Assembly: GCF_001751245.1 (NCBI RefSeq)
Contig: NZ_LJGU01000135.1
Coordinates: 24,974-76,675, forward strand
Direction of reading: 5' to 3'
DNA: 51,702 nucleotides
Origin: Streptomyces oceani
GTDB taxonomy: Bacteria; Actinomycetota; Actinomycetes; Streptomycetales; Streptomycetaceae
The translations under genes and the position numbers were made by a program. This document shows, in pieces, positions 37,386 to 46,622 of this stretch. The notes beneath the pieces were generated by a model. The model had not been told where the DNA came from. It ran no database searches and saw only the letters and a program-made list of their open reading frames with translations. Within the stretch, counting starts at the first letter, position 1; every line of letters begins with the position of its first letter.

Positions 37386-39125
37386 GTGTTCGACGACCTC
37401 AGCAGTGAGGAGAGCGAGGTCCCTTCGCTCGACTTCAGTCCCGGCGCGGAGGTCCCGCTCTCCGGCTCGGCCGGACAGACCGCGGCCACCCAGGCGTTGG
37501 CCTCCGCCGCCTACCGGGACGGCCCGGTCTCGGACCTGCTCGCGGCCAACGAGGAGAGCGGCTTCAAGGCCGCGCGGTTCTCCCTCTTCGAGCCGAACCT
37601 CGGCGAGGCGTTCGCCCGTGCGGTGCAGGTACGCCTGCTCGGCGGGGCACGCAAGCCCGTCATCCAGTCCTTCGGTACGGAGCCCCAGACGGTGGTGGAG
37701 CACTGCCTGGCGGCGACCCGTATCCGCAAGGAGCGGGACACGCGTCTCACCGTCGTGACGGCGATCTTTGGCCTGTTGTTCCTGCCGGGCTCGCTGCTCT
37801 GGCTGATCTTCTTCCAACTGCGTCGGACGCTGTCCCGGATCAACGGCAAGCGGGAGAAGTCACTGGCCGTCGCCAAGCTGGCGGCGCTCTCCGGGGCCGG
37901 CGGCCTCGCCGCGTCCGTGGGCGCCGTGGTGCTGGCCGTGTTGGCCGCGCTGGTCGTGATCGCGGCGGTGGCGGCGATCCAGCTGCCGATGACCGGGCTC
38001 TGGCTGTTGTACCTGCTCGCCATGCCGGTGGCGCCCATCGTGGGCTGGTGGATCGCCAAGCAGGTGTCGGAGCGTTACGCCAAGAGCCTCCGCGGCCACT
38101 GGGACGCCCTGCTCGGTGGCAGCGGTGTCGGCCCCAAGGTGCCCGAGACGGTGCCACAGGACCCCGGCGACGAGGGTGCCGAGCGGATTCGGCTGAGTCT
38201 GGCGAAGCTGTCCGCCGAGCAACGCAGCAACATCGTCTTCTACGCCGGCCCCAAGGGGATCCTCGGCATGGGCACCCGCTGGGGAAGCTGGCAGCTGGCC
38301 GAGGAGCTGGTGCCCAGCGACCCTGGTCGCGAGATCGACGGTTTCCGCAGCTGGGACGTCGTGCGCGCGATCCATGACCAGTTGCGGATGCTGGAGCGTG
38401 GCCCGCTGCACACCGGTGGGTTCCCGACCCCGACCGTACGGCACTGGGTCGTCACCCCGATCGGTGAAGGGGCCAAGGAGGTGTCGCGCACGGAGACGGA
38501 CTCCGAGACGGACGCCTACCGCGTCAAGACCTTCGAGATCCAGCGCATCTGCAACGAACAGCAGTTCGGCAGTGGCAACCGACACTACCTCGGCACCCAG
38601 TTCGTCCTGTGGGACGGGCAACTGGTCCTGACGTACCTGATCTCGGTGACCGTCCTGCACCACACCCTGCGCATCGAGGTCACCGGCAACGCCCTCGGTC
38701 CGGTGCACCGCTTGTTCACCACCAAGCCCTCGCCGAAGACCAAGACGGTGTCCAAGAGCGTCAAGTTCTGGGAGACCAAGGACGTACAGCTGCCTCTGGT
38801 CAGCGCGGCCGAGGTGGTACGGCTCGCGGTGCGGGCACCGTTCACCTGGTTCCCCGCCGTGCTGGACTACCTGGGCGGCAAGCTGACGCTCCCGGAACCG
38901 TTCGGAGTGCGGCACACGTGGGCGGAGAAGCCGTGGCGGCACCGCTTCATGGCGGACGACGCGCTCCGGGCCGCGACGCCCGTGCTTCGTGTGGTGCACG
39001 CCGCCGCCATCCGGGTGCTGGACGAACACGGCTGTGACACCACGCAGTTCGGCTCCGGTTCGAAGGCTCTCAGCGGATCGATTCCGGGTGCCGAGCCACG
39101 TAAGGCGGACAACTACGACGCCTGA
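37386..39125 (+). CDS. Membrane protein of unknown function (579 aa)
   Basis: I do not recognise a characterised family. The protein has a soluble N-terminal part of about 115 residues, then hydrophobic segments near 122-145 and 175-225 (including LLFLPGSLLWLIFFQL). A large soluble C-terminal part follows, with a Trp/Tyr-rich stretch (TQFVLWDGQLVLTYLISVTVLH) and repeated VLR/VVHA helices near the end. The start is GTG 37386. It lies 142 bases after the EF-G-like gene and ends inside a long hairpin shared with HIT. The layout suggests a membrane sensor or assembly protein, but this is not established. Confidence 0.78.
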   Translation: MFDDLSSEESEVPSLDFSPGAEVPLSGSAGQTAATQALASAAYRDGPVSDLLAANEESGFKAARFSLFEPNLGEAFARAVQVRLLGGARKPVIQSFGTEPQTVVEHCLAATRIRKERDTRLTVVTAIFGLLFLPGSLLWLIFFQLRRTLSRINGKREKSLAVAKLAALSGAGGLAASVGAVVLAVLAALVVIAAVAAIQLPMTGLWLLYLLAMPVAPIVGWWIAKQVSERYAKSLRGHWDALLGGSGVGPKVPETVPQDPGDEGAERIRLSLAKLSAEQRSNIVFYAGPKGILGMGTRWGSWQLAEELVPSDPGREIDGFRSWDVVRAIHDQLRMLERGPLHTGGFPTPTVRHWVVTPIGEGAKEVSRTETDSETDAYRVKTFEIQRICNEQQFGSGNRHYLGTQFVLWDGQLVLTYLISVTVLHHTLRIEVTGNALGPVHRLFTTKPSPKTKTVSKSVKFWETKDVQLPLVSAAEVVRLAVRAPFTWFPAVLDYLGGKLTLPEPFGVRHTWAEKPWRHRFMADDALRAATPVLRVVHAAAIRVLDEHGCDTTQFGSGSKALSGSIPGAEPRKADNYDA

Positions 39126-39187
39126 GCCGACGTGCCGCCACGCGCCGGCCTGGGTAGCCGCCCGGGTCGGTGCGTGGCGTGCGGCTC
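39124..39187. terminator. Long shared hairpin spanning both convergent stop codons
   Basis: GAGCCG (39124) and GCCACGC (39137-39143) pair with GCGTGGC (39172-39178) and CGGCTC (39182-39187), and CCGGCCTGGG pairs with CCCGGGTCGG between them with two mismatches. The loop is TAGCCG. The stem includes the last bases of the membrane-protein stop codon and the first of the HIT stop. It can terminate transcription in both directions. Confidence 0.7.
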
Positions 39188-39734
39188 AGCTCGCCGGCCA
39201 GGCCGAGGCCAGCAACCGGCGGGTGTCCGCCAACAGTTGCGGCAGGATCTTCGTGTGGCCCACCACCGGCATGAAGTTGGTGTCGCCGCCCCAGCGGGGC
39301 ACGATGTGCTGGTGCAGATGGGCCGCGATACCGGCGCCCGCGACCGCGCCCTGGTTCATGCCGATGTTGAAACCGTGCGCCCCGGATGCGGTCCGCAGTG
39401 CCGTCATCGCCCGCTTGGTGAACTCCGCGAGCTCGACCGTCTCCTCGAAGGAGAGGTCCGTGTAGTCCGCCACGTGCCGGAAGGGAACCACCATCAGGTG
39501 ACCGCCGTTGTACGGATAGAGGTTGAGCACCGCGTAGACCTGCGCGCCACGGGCGAGCACCAGCCCGTCCTCATCGCTCTTGGTCGGGATGGTGCAGAAG
39601 GGGCACTCATCCCCCGGGCCCGCCCCGGTTGGCTTGTTCTCACCCTGGATGTACGCCATGCGGTGGGGCGTCCACAGGCGCTGGAACGCGTCCGGCGCCC
39701 CGACCCCGAATTGCTGCTCCGGCTCGCTCGTCAT
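39186..39734 (-). CDS. HIT family hydrolase (Ap4A-type)
   Basis: A 182-residue histidine-triad protein. The active-site block HLHQHIVPRW (HxHxHxx) is present near residue 140, preceded by NIGMNQGAVAGAGIAAH. The zinc-binding-like CPFC pair is near residues 45-48. Such proteins hydrolyse nucleoside phosphoramidates or dinucleoside polyphosphates such as Ap4A; the exact substrate is not clear from the sequence. It lies 129 bases downstream of thrS on the same strand and converges with the unknown membrane protein. Confidence 0.9.
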   Translation of the reverse strand: MTSEPEQQFGVGAPDAFQRLWTPHRMAYIQGENKPTGAGPGDECPFCTIPTKSDEDGLVLARGAQVYAVLNLYPYNGGHLMVVPFRHVADYTDLSFEETVELAEFTKRAMTALRTASGAHGFNIGMNQGAVAGAGIAAHLHQHIVPRWGGDTNFMPVVGHTKILPQLLADTRRLLASAWPAS

Positions 39735-39863
39735 ACGGCAAGCATATGGCGCCCGCTCGTCGTGAGCTTCGGGGGCCCGAGACCGTCGGCCACGGTCGTA
39801 TCCGCCGGTGGTCAGGCGAATCGACCGAGGCCGACTCCGTGCGACTCCTCATCGCCGTCCGCG

Positions 39864-41846
39864 CTAAGCGGGCTGGGGCCCCTGCCGTACGGCCGCCAGC
39901 AGCTCCGCCACCGCCTCGTCCCGGGGGACGCCGTTGCGCTGCGAGCCGTCCCGGTACCGGAAGCTCACCGCGCCGTTAGCGACGTCCTCGTCGCCCGCGA
40001 GGATCATGAAGGGCACCTTGGCTCGCTGGGCGTTCCGGATCTTCTTCTGCATCCGGTCCGAGGAGGAGTCGACCTCCACCCGAAGCCCCTGGCTCTTCGC
40101 CAGCGCGGCGAACTCCTCGAGGTAGGGCACGTGATCGTCCGCGATCGGGATGCACGTCGCCTGAACCGGGGCGAGCCAGGCGGGGAAGACACCGGCGTAG
40201 TGCTCCAGCAGCACCGCGAAGAAGCGCTCGATGGAACCGAAGAGCGCACGGTGGATCATCACCGGCTGCTTTCGTGAGCCGTCGGCCGCGGTGTACTCCA
40301 GCTGGAACCGCTTGGGCTGCTGGAAGTCCACCTGGATGGTGCTCATCTGCCAGGTGCGTCCGATGGCGTCCCTGGCCTGTACGGAGATCTTCGGCCCGTA
40401 GTAGGCCGCGCCGCCCGGGTCCATGACCAGCTCCAGGCCCTGCTTGCCGGCCGCCTGCCGAAGCACCTCGGTGGCCTCCTCCCACTCGGCCGCCGCGCCG
40501 ATGAACTTCTCGGAGTCGCCCCGGGTGGACAACTCCAGATAGAAGTCGCTCAGGCCGTAGTCGCGCAGCAGGTTCAGCACGAAGGTGAGCAGTTCGTCCA
40601 GCTCCTGGGGCATCTGCTCCTTGGTGCAGTAGATGTGCGAGTCGTCCTGTGTGAAGCCACGGGCCCGAGTCAGACCGTGCACCACACCGGACTTCTCGTA
40701 ACGGTAGACGGTGCCGAACTCGAAGAGGCGCATCGGCAGTTCGCGGTACGACCGGCCACGCGCCCGGAAGATCAGGTTGTGCATCGGGCAGTTCATGGCC
40801 TTGAGGTAATAGTCCTGCCCGTCGAACTCCATGGGCGGGAACATCGACTCGGCGTAGTTCGGCAGGTGCCCCGAGGTCTCGAACAGCTTGGCCTTCGAGA
40901 TGTGCGGCGTGTTGACGAACTCGTACCCCGCCTCCTCGTGCCGCTGGCGCGAGTAGTCCTCCATCACCCGGCGCACGATGCCGCCCTTGGGGTGGAAGAC
41001 CGCCAGCCCGGACCCGACCTCCTCCGGGATGGAGAAGAGGTCCAGCTCGGCGCCGAGCTTGCGGTGGTCCCGCTTCTCCGCCTCGGCCAGGAACTCCACG
41101 TAGGCCTTCAGCTCGTCCTTGGTGGGCCAGGCGGTGCCGTAGATCCGCTGGAGCTGCTTGTTCCGCTCGCTCCCCCGCCAGTACGCGGCGGCGCTCCGCA
41201 TCAGCTTGAACGCCGGGATGACGCGGGTGCTGGGCAGGTGCGGACCGCGGCACAGGTCCTTCCAGCACAGCTCGCCGGACTTGGCGTCGACGTTGTCGTA
41301 GATGGTCAGTTCGCCCGCGCCGACCTCGGCCGAGGCACCCTCGGCCGCGTCGGCGGCGGCACCCTTGAGACCGATCAGCTCCAGCTTGTACGGCTCGGCG
41401 GCCAGCTCCTCGCGTGCGTCCTCGTCGGTGGTGACGCGTCGGACGAACCGCTGCCCCCGCTTCTGGATCTCCTGCATCTTCTTCTCGATGCGCTTGAGGT
41501 CCTCGGGGGTGAACGGCTCCTCGACGTCGAAGTCGTAGTAGAAGCCGTCCTTGATCGGCGGGCCGATCCCGAGCTTGGCGTCCGGGAACAACTCCTGGAC
41601 GGCCTGTGCCAGCACGTGCGCGGTGGAATGGCGCAGGATGTTCAGGCCGTCCTCACTCTCCAGCGCGACCGCTTCCACCGTGTCGCCGTCCCCGACCTCG
41701 TACGCCAGGTCCTTGAGCTCCCCGGCCACCCGGGCGGCGATCACGGAACGGTCGTCGGCGAAGAGTTCGGCGGCCGTGGTGCCCGTCGTCACCACGCGTT
41801 CTTCCCGCTCGGAATCGCGTTGGACGAGCACACGGACATCTGCCAC
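39864..41846 (-). CDS. thrS: Threonyl-tRNA synthetase
   Basis: Charges tRNA-Thr and edits mischarged Ser. The 660-residue protein has an N-terminal TGS domain, the editing domain ([16 protein letters not shown] and the CRGPHLPST block), class II motifs including [19 protein letters not shown] and [22 protein letters not shown], then a C-terminal anticodon-binding domain ending near [21 protein letters not shown] 41846-41844, six bases after GGAG, gives the canonical ADVRVLV start. No T-box leader is visible on this strand in the 254 bases upstream. Confidence 0.97.
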   Translation of the reverse strand: MADVRVLVQRDSEREERVVTTGTTAAELFADDRSVIAARVAGELKDLAYEVGDGDTVEAVALESEDGLNILRHSTAHVLAQAVQELFPDAKLGIGPPIKDGFYYDFDVEEPFTPEDLKRIEKKMQEIQKRGQRFVRRVTTDEDAREELAAEPYKLELIGLKGAAADAAEGASAEVGAGELTIYDNVDAKSGELCWKDLCRGPHLPSTRVIPAFKLMRSAAAYWRGSERNKQLQRIYGTAWPTKDELKAYVEFLAEAEKRDHRKLGAELDLFSIPEEVGSGLAVFHPKGGIVRRVMEDYSRQRHEEAGYEFVNTPHISKAKLFETSGHLPNYAESMFPPMEFDGQDYYLKAMNCPMHNLIFRARGRSYRELPMRLFEFGTVYRYEKSGVVHGLTRARGFTQDDSHIYCTKEQMPQELDELLTFVLNLLRDYGLSDFYLELSTRGDSEKFIGAAAEWEEATEVLRQAAGKQGLELVMDPGGAAYYGPKISVQARDAIGRTWQMSTIQVDFQQPKRFQLEYTAADGSRKQPVMIHRALFGSIERFFAVLLEHYAGVFPAWLAPVQATCIPIADDHVPYLEEFAALAKSQGLRVEVDSSSDRMQKKIRNAQRAKVPFMILAGDEDVANGAVSFRYRDGSQRNGVPRDEAVAELLAAVRQGPQPA

Positions 41847-42100
41847 CGGTTTCTCCTGACACTCTGGGTCGGCCCGCGCTGGCACGGCACCGCGGGGTCG
41901 CGCCGGCATCCTCGGCGCGCGCTGGAATCGTACCGAGCACCACCCCCGGACCGCGAAACAGCCGGGAGTCGTCGGCGGGGATGGCCGGGGCACGTCAGCG
42001 GCACCGACGGCAGCACCGGCGAGGCGCCGCGGGAGCGGTGGCGCACCACGGGAGAACGACCGCGGCCGGCCCGCGAGTTGGCGGACCGGCCGAGTGCTGG

Positions 42101-42172
42101 TGGGCGATACTGGGTTCGAACCAGTGACCTCTTCGGTGTGAACGAAGCGCTCTCCCGCTGAGCTAATCGCCC
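42101..42172 (-). tRNA. tRNA-Val (CAC), copy 1
   Basis: A 72-base cloverleaf with acceptor stem GGGCGAT/ATCGCCC, D-arm GCTC/GAGC and anticodon stem CTTCG/CGAAG. The loop TTCACAC gives anticodon CAC, and the T-arm is ACTGG/CCAGT with TTCGAAC. The discriminator is A and no CCA is encoded. The 72 bases are identical to the copy at 42768-42839. Confidence 0.97.
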
Positions 42173-42211
42173 CCGTGTGCGCTGGGCACGAGCAGAACCA
42201 TACCGTGTCGA

Positions 42212-42685
42212 TCAGGCTTCATCCAAACCATGTGCCAGTCTCCGCCGCAGCCCACGCAGTCCGGCCCGCATCATCAGCGCGTGGTTCGCCAGGAACAGGG
42301 GTCGTCCGGGCAACGCGAACCACCGCAGTGACCGCTTGCGCACCTCGACGCACTGATCGAACTCCGCCCGGACCAGTCGTGGGTCGGCGGTGTCCCGCGC
42401 GATCGTCCAGCGCACGTGCCCCTGAAGGTCACCGGTCATGGCCATCTCCAGGACGCCCGTCGCCTCGTCGCGTCGCAGTGCGCGAGCGGTGACGCGGAGT
42501 TCGTAGGGCAGAAACGACCGGAAACATGCCATCCCGGCATCCCCGTCGAGCGGGTACACCTCACGCACCTGGGGCCACCAGGAGGGATACCGCTCGGCGT
42601 CCGCCAGCACGGCGTACACCTCGGCAGGCGTGGCCGACAGCCGCCATACCGCGTGAAACTCGTAGTAGTGCCAGCGGATGCCCAT
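42212..42685 (-). CDS. SRPBCC/polyketide cyclase-like protein
   Basis: A 157-residue START-like protein starting at ATG 42685 behind GGGAG; an upstream in-frame ATG would add 20 residues. The fold shows [30 protein letters not shown], the typical first strand and helices of the ligand-binding pocket, and a basic C-terminal helix ([16 protein letters not shown]). The ligand is unknown. It lies entirely between two identical tRNA-Val genes, so it may be part of the same duplication unit. It is not related by obvious sequence to the broken SRPBCC at 29165. Confidence 0.82.
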   Translation of the reverse strand: MGIRWHYYEFHAVWRLSATPAEVYAVLADAERYPSWWPQVREVYPLDGDAGMACFRSFLPYELRVTARALRRDEATGVLEMAMTGDLQGHVRWTIARDTADPRLVRAEFDQCVEVRKRSLRWFALPGRPLFLANHALMMRAGLRGLRRRLAHGLDEA

Positions 42686-42767
42686 GAAGTGCTCCCACGA
42701 CCGGCGCGGGCGGACGTTCACCCGACCGGACCGGCGGCCACTCACGATCGGATGGCCAGGCTGCGAG

Positions 42768-42839
42768 TGGGCGATACTGGGTTCGAACCAGTGACCTCTT
42801 CGGTGTGAACGAAGCGCTCTCCCGCTGAGCTAATCGCCC
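42768..42839 (-). tRNA. tRNA-Val (CAC), copy 2
   Basis: Identical over all 72 bases to the copy at 42101-42172, including the anticodon loop TTCACAC and T-arm. The flanks differ. It is 595 bases from copy 1, with a single SRPBCC gene between. Confidence 0.97.
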
Positions 42840-42876
42840 TGTCGTGGCTGCTACGTTACCCCATGTCCACGGGTGC

Positions 42877-43293
42877 TCAAGCCCCCTTGCGCGCCTTACG
42901 ATCCGCCCGGCGTCGCTTCCACCACTCCGTCCCGGCCGCGAGCTTGCGCCGCGTCCAGCGCATCACCAGCTGTGCCCAGGAGAACTCGGTAGCCCAGATC
43001 GCCATCCCGGCGAAGATCGTCAACCACCCGGGGCCAGGAAAGACCAGCATGGCCACGCCGGCGATGACCACGGCGAGCCCTACGACGAAAACCCCGATCT
43101 GCCAGCTCAGGTGCAGCGGGCGGCTGGCCTGGACGAATCGCGGCGCTCGTGAGCCCAGCGGCTTATCGCCCTCGTTCGTGTCGACGCTGATGTCAGGGTC
43201 CGCACCCTTATCTTTGTCTCCCCCGTCCATGATGTCGTGCTGCACACCTGCGACTTTCGTCTTGGTATCCGTGGCGGCGGTCTCGGCATCCAT
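42877..43293 (-). CDS. PGPGW-motif membrane protein
   Basis: A 138-residue protein. The first 50 residues are charged and Asp/Lys/Thr-rich. Two hydrophobic segments (about 64-86 and 88-106) follow, separated by the diagnostic PGPGW motif (86-90, VFPGPGWLTIFAGMAIW). The tail is strongly basic. This matches the TIGR02611-type actinobacterial family, which is of unknown function. Downstream on the same strand is tRNA-Val copy 2. The gene is divergent from ssgB. Confidence 0.85.
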   Translation of the reverse strand: MDAETAATDTKTKVAGVQHDIMDGGDKDKGADPDISVDTNEGDKPLGSRAPRFVQASRPLHLSWQIGVFVVGLAVVIAGVAMLVFPGPGWLTIFAGMAIWATEFSWAQLVMRWTRRKLAAGTEWWKRRRADRKARKGA

Positions 43294-43483
43294 GCCGGAA
43301 ACCTACCGGATCGAGGGTGCTTCACTCGTCCGGCCGTACGAAATGACCTTCGACTCGGCCAAATGAGCGACCCGAACCTTCACAAATCGGTCAGAGGGGT
43401 TTACAACCGGCTGGTAGGTGGCATGTCGATTTCGCCGACGTGCGAACCCCCGAGCGCACACTGAGCGAAAGGCCCTGGCGCTT
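43294..43483. promoter_or_regulatory. Divergent control region of ssgB and the PGPGW gene
   Basis: A 190-base intergenic stretch, less GC-rich than its neighbours (for example the TTCACAAATCGG patch near 43380), must hold the ssgB promoter. In S. coelicolor ssgB is known to be controlled by the stress sigma factor SigH. A GGGGTTTAC element near 43396 is a weak candidate, but I cannot place -35/-10 boxes confidently. Confidence 0.4.
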
Positions 43484-43897
43484 ATGAACACCACGGTCAG
43501 CTGCGAGCTGCACCTGCGCCTCGTTGTATCAAGCGAGTCATCACTGCCTGTACCCGCGGGTCTGCGGTATGACACGGCCGATCCCTATGCCGTGCATGCC
43601 ACCTTCCACACCGGCGCCGAGGAGACGGTCGAATGGGTCTTCGCCCGCGATCTCCTGGCGGAGGGGCTACACCGACCCACCGGCACCGGAGACGTCCGTG
43701 TGTGGCCGTCCCGCAGCCACGGGCAGGGTGTGGTCTGCATCGCCCTCAGTTCCCCGGAGGGTGAGGCTCTGCTCGAGGCGCCAGCGCGCGCCCTCGAATC
43801 GTTCCTGAAACGCACCGACGCCGCGGTACCACCGGGCACCGAACACCGTCACTTCGACCTGGACACGGAACTCTCCCACATCCTCGCGGAAAGCTGA
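43484..43897 (+). CDS. ssgB: Sporulation-specific cell division regulator SsgB
   Basis: SsgB marks future septum sites during sporulation and recruits FtsZ, with SsgA. The 137-residue product has the full SALP-family layout (N-terminal CELHLRLVVSSESSLPVPAGL, core DPYAVHATFHTGAEETVEW, and C-terminal HFDLDTELSHILAES). As far as I recall the S. coelicolor sequence, this is essentially identical. The ATG 43484 is preceded by GAAAGG 11 bases upstream. It is the strongest marker that the organism is a spore-forming streptomycete. Confidence 0.97.
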   Translation: MNTTVSCELHLRLVVSSESSLPVPAGLRYDTADPYAVHATFHTGAEETVEWVFARDLLAEGLHRPTGTGDVRVWPSRSHGQGVVCIALSSPEGEALLEAPARALESFLKRTDAAVPPGTEHRHFDLDTELSHILAES

Positions 43898-44146
43898 GGT
43901 AGGGCCGCCCGACTCAGCCGTCCGACTCGGGGCGACGGCTGAGCACCGCGGGCCGCCCGTACGACCAGCGACAACGACGCCACGGCGAAACCGACCACCT
44001 CCTCGCCCTCCCGGCAGCATCCACCGGCAAACCAGCGCACTCGCGTCTACTACGCCGCCATCGTCAAGAGGCGATGGCGGCGCTGTCGCGCCCTGAACCG
44101 GTTAGGCTCAGAGGCCAGCGGACCCTGAACGCCCGGGAGACCCACG

Positions 44147-44713
44147 GTGCAGATGAACCACGACACCCGGTGCGCACTCGACGACGTGGTCGACCTCCTC
44201 AACACGGCGCCCGAGGGAGACGCACCGGACGCGCTCGTCTCCGTGGCCGACCTGTGCGCGTTCGTGAAACGCAACGCCCTCAGCGACGTCGGCGACCTCA
44301 CCGAACGGGACGTGGCGGACGTGCGCTCGGTCCGCGAGCGGTTCGCCCGCATCTTCGCGGCCGACTCCGCGCGTACCGCCTCGGAGCTGGTGAACGAACT
44401 GGTGGCGGAGGCCGGCACCACGCCCCAGCTCACCAACCACGACGACTACGACTGGCACGTGCACTACTTCGCGCCCGGCGCCTCCGTCGCCCACCATCTG
44501 GCCGCCGACGGCGGTATGGCGCTGGCCTTCTTCATCGTCGCCGGGGAACGCGACAGGCTGCGCCGCTGTGAGGCCCCGGACTGCCCCCGTGCCTTCGTCG
44601 ACCTCTCCCGGAACCGCTCCCGCCGCTACTGCGACAGCCGCACCTGTGGCAACCGTCTGCACGTCGCCGCGTATCGAGCGCGGCAACGCGAGTCCTCGGA
44701 CAGCGCCAACTGA
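44147..44713 (+). CDS. CGNR zinc-finger domain protein
   Basis: A 188-residue putative regulator. The N-terminal 130 residues form the ABATE-like stress/ligand domain often found in this family. The C-terminus holds the CGNR zinc finger: CEAPDCPRAFVDLSRNRSRR then YCDSRTCGNRLHVAAYRAR, with four cysteines in two CxxxxC pairs. It starts at GTG 44147 behind GGGAGA; an ATG two codons later is also possible. Target genes cannot be inferred. Confidence 0.85.
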   Translation: MQMNHDTRCALDDVVDLLNTAPEGDAPDALVSVADLCAFVKRNALSDVGDLTERDVADVRSVRERFARIFAADSARTASELVNELVAEAGTTPQLTNHDDYDWHVHYFAPGASVAHHLAADGGMALAFFIVAGERDRLRRCEAPDCPRAFVDLSRNRSRRYCDSRTCGNRLHVAAYRARQRESSDSAN

Positions 44714-44748
44714 CCGGAGCCCTGGGACGGAGCGGGGCACCGGCTGGG

Positions 44749-44928
44749 TCACAGCAGGAAGAGATCATGGCCGCCGGTGATGGCCAGCAAGGCACCGATC
44801 ACCGCCAGGAAAAGCATCAGAGGCGGTTGGGAGAGCGCGAAGAGGCACCCACGGCTCTCGGCTGGCAGCAGCGGTTCGGCGGGTGGCTCGTCCAAACCGC
44901 CTGCGCGGTTCTGCGTTGTGTGCGGCAT
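44749..44928 (-). CDS. Small single-pass membrane protein
   Basis: A 59-residue candidate (MPHTTQNRAGGL...) ending in one hydrophobic helix, LMLFLAVIGALLAITGG, near the C-terminus. The N-terminal half is Pro/Glu-rich. The ribosome-binding site is weak, and an in-frame GTG at 44961 gives an alternative start. It sits convergent with the CGNR gene, 35 bases away. Membrane localisation is the only supported property. Confidence 0.5.
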   Translation of the reverse strand: MPHTTQNRAGGLDEPPAEPLLPAESRGCLFALSQPPLMLFLAVIGALLAITGGHDLFLL

Positions 44929-44995
44929 CTCGCGGGTGATGATCGCGCACCCGACTGCCACACCTCACGCAACACGCCAGACCCAGGCGGACCGT

Positions 44996-45502
44996 TCAGA
45001 TTCCGTGCTTCTTCAGGATGGCCTCGATATCCGAGAAGTCCTCGTCTCCACCGCCGGACTGGCCGTCCCGCGACTTCTTCGCCGGCTCCGCGCCACCTCG
45101 CACGGCGGGGGCGCTCGGGGCGGCGGCCCCAGCGGCGCCGCCCTGCCCGCCGCCGGCTTGCCCGCTTGCGGCACCGCGCTCCTTGCGCGCACCACCGGCG
45201 CCCTGGCCGGCCGAGGTCCGGCCGCCGGCCACCCGCGCGATGACGTACAGCAGAACCGCCACCGCGAGCACCGCGAAACCGGTCCACACCGTCGGGTCCA
45301 GCACCAGGTCGGCGGCCCAGTCACCGATCGCCGTGCCGACCTTGCCCCCCAGCTTCACCAGACCGGCCATGGCCAGTCCGACGGGCAACAGCGCGAAGGC
45401 CGCGATGCGGGTCGCGGCGACGAAGCGACGCCGGTAGGCCGTCAGGAACGCGACAGCCAGTCCGGCGGCGGAGAGCGCAGCGCACACGGTCATGATGAGC
45501 AT
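44996..45502 (-). CDS. Two- or three-helix membrane protein, C-terminal IEAILKKHGI
   Basis: A 168-residue protein with hydrophobic segments near residues 2-22, 33-50 and 70-92, then an Ala/Gly/Lys-rich linker and a conserved-looking tail ending DEDFSDIEAILKKHGI. I recognise it as a common Streptomyces integral membrane protein of unknown function. The ATG 45502 is two bases after GGAG. The next ATG, three codons later (45493), has better spacing and may be the true start. It is divergent from the DsbA-like gene. Confidence 0.75.
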   Translation of the reverse strand: MLIMTVCAALSAAGLAVAFLTAYRRRFVAATRIAAFALLPVGLAMAGLVKLGGKVGTAIGDWAADLVLDPTVWTGFAVLAVAVLLYVIARVAGGRTSAGQGAGGARKERGAASGQAGGGQGGAAGAAAPSAPAVRGGAEPAKKSRDGQSGGGDEDFSDIEAILKKHGI

Positions 45503-45604
45503 GTCTCCATCGTGCACCGACCGGCACCCCGAGGGCCATGCCAAACGGGAATCTCCGGGATATTCCGGGGTTGTGGCTCCCTCCCGGGTGCGAGAATCAC
45601 CACC

Positions 45605-46111
45605 ATGACCGACACCTCCGCAGCACCGGTAGTCCTCGACGCCTGGTACGAACTCCAGTGCCCCGACTGCCATCGGGCCCAGGGTGACCTGCGCGCCCTG
45701 CGCGAACAGTACGGCCCCGCGCTGGAGATCCGGCTGCGCCATTTCCCGTTGGAGAAGCACCGGCACGCGCACGCCGCGGCGCAGGCCGCCGAGGAGGCGT
45801 ACGCCCAGGGTGTGGGCGACGCCTACACGGAGGCGGTCCTGGCCCGTACCAGCGATCTCGGCAAACGTGGCGAGCCCGTGCTCCTCGAAGTGGCGCGGGA
45901 GCTGGGCATGGACGTCGAGGAGGTGGAGACGGCGCTGATCGACGGTCGCCACCTGTTGGTCGTCGACGCGGACCAGGCGGAGGGGCGGGCCCTCGGGGTG
46001 ACCGGCACTCCGACGTACGTGATCAACGGCGAGGTGCTGCACGGCGGGAAGAGTCAGGAAGGGCTACGGGAGCGCATCGTGGAGATCGCGGACGGGTTGC
46101 TGAAGAGCTGA
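45605..46111 (+). CDS. DsbA-family thioredoxin-fold oxidoreductase
   Basis: A 168-residue protein with the thioredoxin-fold redox site CPDC (residues 18-21 region, ELQCPDCHRAQ) and the cis-proline loop GVTGTPTYVING. It lacks an obvious signal peptide, so it is probably cytoplasmic, like the FrnE/DsbA-type proteins. The dithiol could reduce or isomerise disulfides; the substrate is unknown. It follows its divergent neighbour by about 100 bases. A functional link to the VKOR gene at 12793 is possible but not shown. Confidence 0.88.
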   Translation: MTDTSAAPVVLDAWYELQCPDCHRAQGDLRALREQYGPALEIRLRHFPLEKHRHAHAAAQAAEEAYAQGVGDAYTEAVLARTSDLGKRGEPVLLEVARELGMDVEEVETALIDGRHLLVVDADQAEGRALGVTGTPTYVINGEVLHGGKSQEGLRERIVEIADGLLKS

Positions 46112-46172
46112 GGCGCGCTGGCGGGGCTGGCGAGCGCCCGGCAGTCTGGCGGCTGGCACCGGCCCAGCAGGG

Positions 46173-46622
46173 TCAGTCCAAGCGCTTGTGCAGCACCCGC
46201 TCGATCGTGCGGTAGCCCAGCGTGGCGTACAACCGCCGCGCCGGGGCGTTGTTCACCCGCACCTGGAGACCGAGCCGGCGCGGACCGGCCGCGTGGCACT
46301 CCCGCTCGGCGAGCAGCATCAGCGTGCGTCCGTGCCCGCGGCCCCGCTGCCCCGCGGGCACCTCGACCGCGTACGCCCAGGCGTCGGCCTCGGGCCGGGG
46401 CGCTCCGTCCGTACACAGCCAGAGGCCGCCGACCGCCGCTCCGTCGTGCTCGAGGGTACGCAGCGTCATGCCGCTGGTCGCGGGGCCCTCCGGCAGCAGG
46501 GTGTCCAACTCGCGTGAGGCGACGGCACGCGCCCGTTCCGGAGGCACCCCGCGATCGGCGAGCACGTTGGAGTACCCGGCGACGTCCCGAACCCGCCAGG
46601 TCGCGTACTCCGCGTCGGTCAT
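46173..46622 (-). CDS. GNAT acetyltransferase, C-terminal half of a tandem-GNAT protein
   Basis: 149 residues holding a full GNAT domain: [20 protein letters not shown] is motif A with the acetyl-CoA loop (Q/RxxGxG/A), and VNNAPARRLYATLGY is motif B. Its ATG directly abuts a G run with no spacing for a ribosome-binding site. Streptomyces relatives are single proteins with two GNAT domains, so this is probably the second half of such a protein, displaced by a frameshift at 46623-46627. Confidence 0.7.
   Translation of the reverse strand: MTDAEYATWRVRDVAGYSNVLADRGVPPERARAVASRELDTLLPEGPATSGMTLRTLEHDGAAVGGLWLCTDGAPRPEADAWAYAVEVPAGQRGRGHGRTLMLLAERECHAAGPRRLGLQVRVNNAPARRLYATLGYRTIERVLHKRLD

Noticed and set aside
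41880..42000. Sequence resembling a T-box antiterminator core (GGCACCGCGGGG) near thrS.
   Set aside because: It is on the plus strand, opposite to thrS, and the minus strand upstream of thrS shows no specifier loop or antiterminator.
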